A DNA stretch of 64,000 nt from Singulisphaera sp. GP187 (GTDB taxonomy: Bacteria; Planctomycetota; Planctomycetia; Isosphaerales; Isosphaeraceae): positions 1,826,727-1,890,726 of the forward strand of contig NZ_FSRB01000002.1 in NCBI RefSeq assembly GCF_900129635.1, in the 5' to 3' direction. Shown here in pieces: positions 63,306 through 64,000 of this stretch. Each line of letters starts with the position of its first letter. Within the stretch, counting starts at the first letter, position 1. The position numbers were made by a program, and so were the translations under genes. The notes beneath the pieces are model-generated. The model was not told the origin of the DNA. It was given only the letters and a program-made list of their open reading frames with translations, and made no database searches.

Positions 63306-64000
63306 TCAACAGGTGGTCGAAGCGGGAGTCTTCTCGACGATTAAGGATGCGCCCGAGGCGTCGACCTTGACGAAGCTCGACTGCCCGAACCAACCGCCGG
63401 GGATGATCAGGCGGGGCGTTGACGTCGCGTCCTCGAACGAGCGGTGAATATGTCCCATGATGACGACGTCGGCCCGCCCAACGCAGCTCTCGACGTATCG
63501 GCGATAGGCGGTGAATTGCCGCGTGTCGTCCCCTTCGCGTTTCCTCTGATTGCGCCGGTTCAGTTGATGATCGAGGAACGAGGCGAGTGTTCCAGGGAGG
63601 TTCCGGAAGGCGTTGAGGAACGACCGACTTTCCATCCCGCGCTTCCAGACGCGTTGACCTCCCACGTTGTGGCCATGACGGAGGATCAGGCGGACGCCGT
63701 GGGTTTCGATTTCCAGCGGTTCGGGGGCGAACCGGGCCCCGAGCTCTTTCTCATAGAACGGGCCGAGCCACCCATCGTGGTTTCCCGCCATGATCGTGAG
63801 TTGTCCCCCACGCGCCCGGAAATCCGCGAGCGCCCTCAGTCCTGGGCAGGAGTTCGCGCCGGTTTGATATTGCCGAGCGGCGAACCAGAAGTCGCAGAGG
63901 TCGCCCACGATTGTGAGGCTGTCATCCTTGCCGAGGCTTTCAACCCAGCACGCGAACCGTCGGCCGCGTTCGGGGCGGTCGAGGCGCAGGTGGACGTCGC
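63306..64000 (-). CDS. LpxH-like metallophosphoesterase (5' end outside window)
   Basis: The frame is open to the right edge, so the start is beyond it; at least 230 residues are visible. Metallophosphoesterase motifs are SDVHL-like at the edge (DVHLRLDRPERGRRFACW), TIVGDLCDFW, IMAGNHDGWL, LRHGHN and MGHIHRSFED, giving the Asp/Asn/His ligands of two metals. The GDLCDFW and GNHD pattern and the YRRYVESCVGRADVVIMGHI region resemble UDP-2,3-diacylglucosamine diphosphatase (LpxH) and relatives. In a Gram-negative-type planctomycete this fits lipid A synthesis, but paralogues with other substrates exist. Confidence 0.85.
   Translation of the reverse strand, partial: DVHLRLDRPERGRRFACWVESLGKDDSLTIVGDLCDFWFAARQYQTGANSCPGLRALADFRARGGQLTIMAGNHDGWLGPFYEKELGARFAPEPLEIETHGVRLILRHGHNVGGQRVWKRGMESRSFLNAFRNLPGTLASFLDHQLNRRNQRKREGDDTRQFTAYRRYVESCVGRADVVIMGHIHRSFEDATSTPRLIIPGGWFGQSSFVKVDASGASLIVEKTPASTTC

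Overview
The window reads as chromosome of a planctomycete, most like the Isosphaeraceae/Gemmataceae. Evidence is the high GC content, two H-x9-DG (DUF1559) pseudopilin-like proteins, DUF1501, DUF1549/DUF1553 and cytochrome-c/WD40 proteins in one cluster, many small lipoproteins, frequent GTG/TTG starts and long antisense shadow ORFs. This assignment is inferred from protein families; no rRNA or tRNA gene was recognised.

Layout. (1) 1-3.4 kb is a patchwork accessory edge: the C-terminal part of an ISAzo13-type transposase, a 123-bp MITE with 12-bp inverted ends and a 10-bp target duplication, a low-GC MltR-like gene, a TIR-domain gene and a broken IS66 transposase. (2) 4.4-11.7 kb holds the sheath, tube and baseplate part of a type VI secretion system (tssB, tssC, hcp, tagJ, tssE, tssF, tssG); clpV, vgrG, tssA and the membrane complex are not in the window. 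(3) 11.9-14.2 kb has two lipoproteins and a DUF1559 protein. (4) 14.2-24 kb has about 1.9 kb with no intact gene, an ECF sigma factor, a 65-aa orphan protein, a 1357-aa Pls/PosA-type NRPS-like enzyme and a beta-barrel protein with an acidic tract. (5) 24.3-29.6 kb has a hybrid histidine kinase, a small c-type cytochrome-like protein, an exported tandem rhodanese without catalytic cysteine, and an Rrf2 regulator.

(6) 30-39.5 kb is a minus-strand cluster: DUF1559, DUF1501, DUF1549/1553, a 14-blade WD40 protein, a lipoprotein and a cytochrome-c/WD40 protein. (7) 40.4-48.7 kb has a DcuC-family carrier, ApbE, an FGE-fold protein, a Gfo/Idh/MocA oxidoreductase, a ThuA protein, a nitrilase-type amidohydrolase and a membrane protein. 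(8) 48.9-51.8 kb has a zinc-ribbon methyltransferase facing two paralogous glycosyltransferases, with a 179-bp antisense overlap of coding ends. (9) 52.2-64 kb has two exported proteins of unknown role, a methyltransferase, a DUF3179 protein, a HAD phosphatase, gpsA, a DUF1802 protein, a rhomboid gene and a PHP-domain gene that both carry frameshifts at C/G homopolymers, and an LpxH-like phosphoesterase cut by the window edge.

Intergenic DNA holds several large palindromes. Two families recur: CAGGGAGCTGACG...CTCGCC hairpins with compensating arm changes, and GGGTGGGCAYGGCC hairpins. No CRISPR array was seen. The best leads for something undescribed are the covarying hairpin family, the TIR/MITE edge, the Pls/PosA locus with its sigma factor and orphan small gene, and the divided T6SS.
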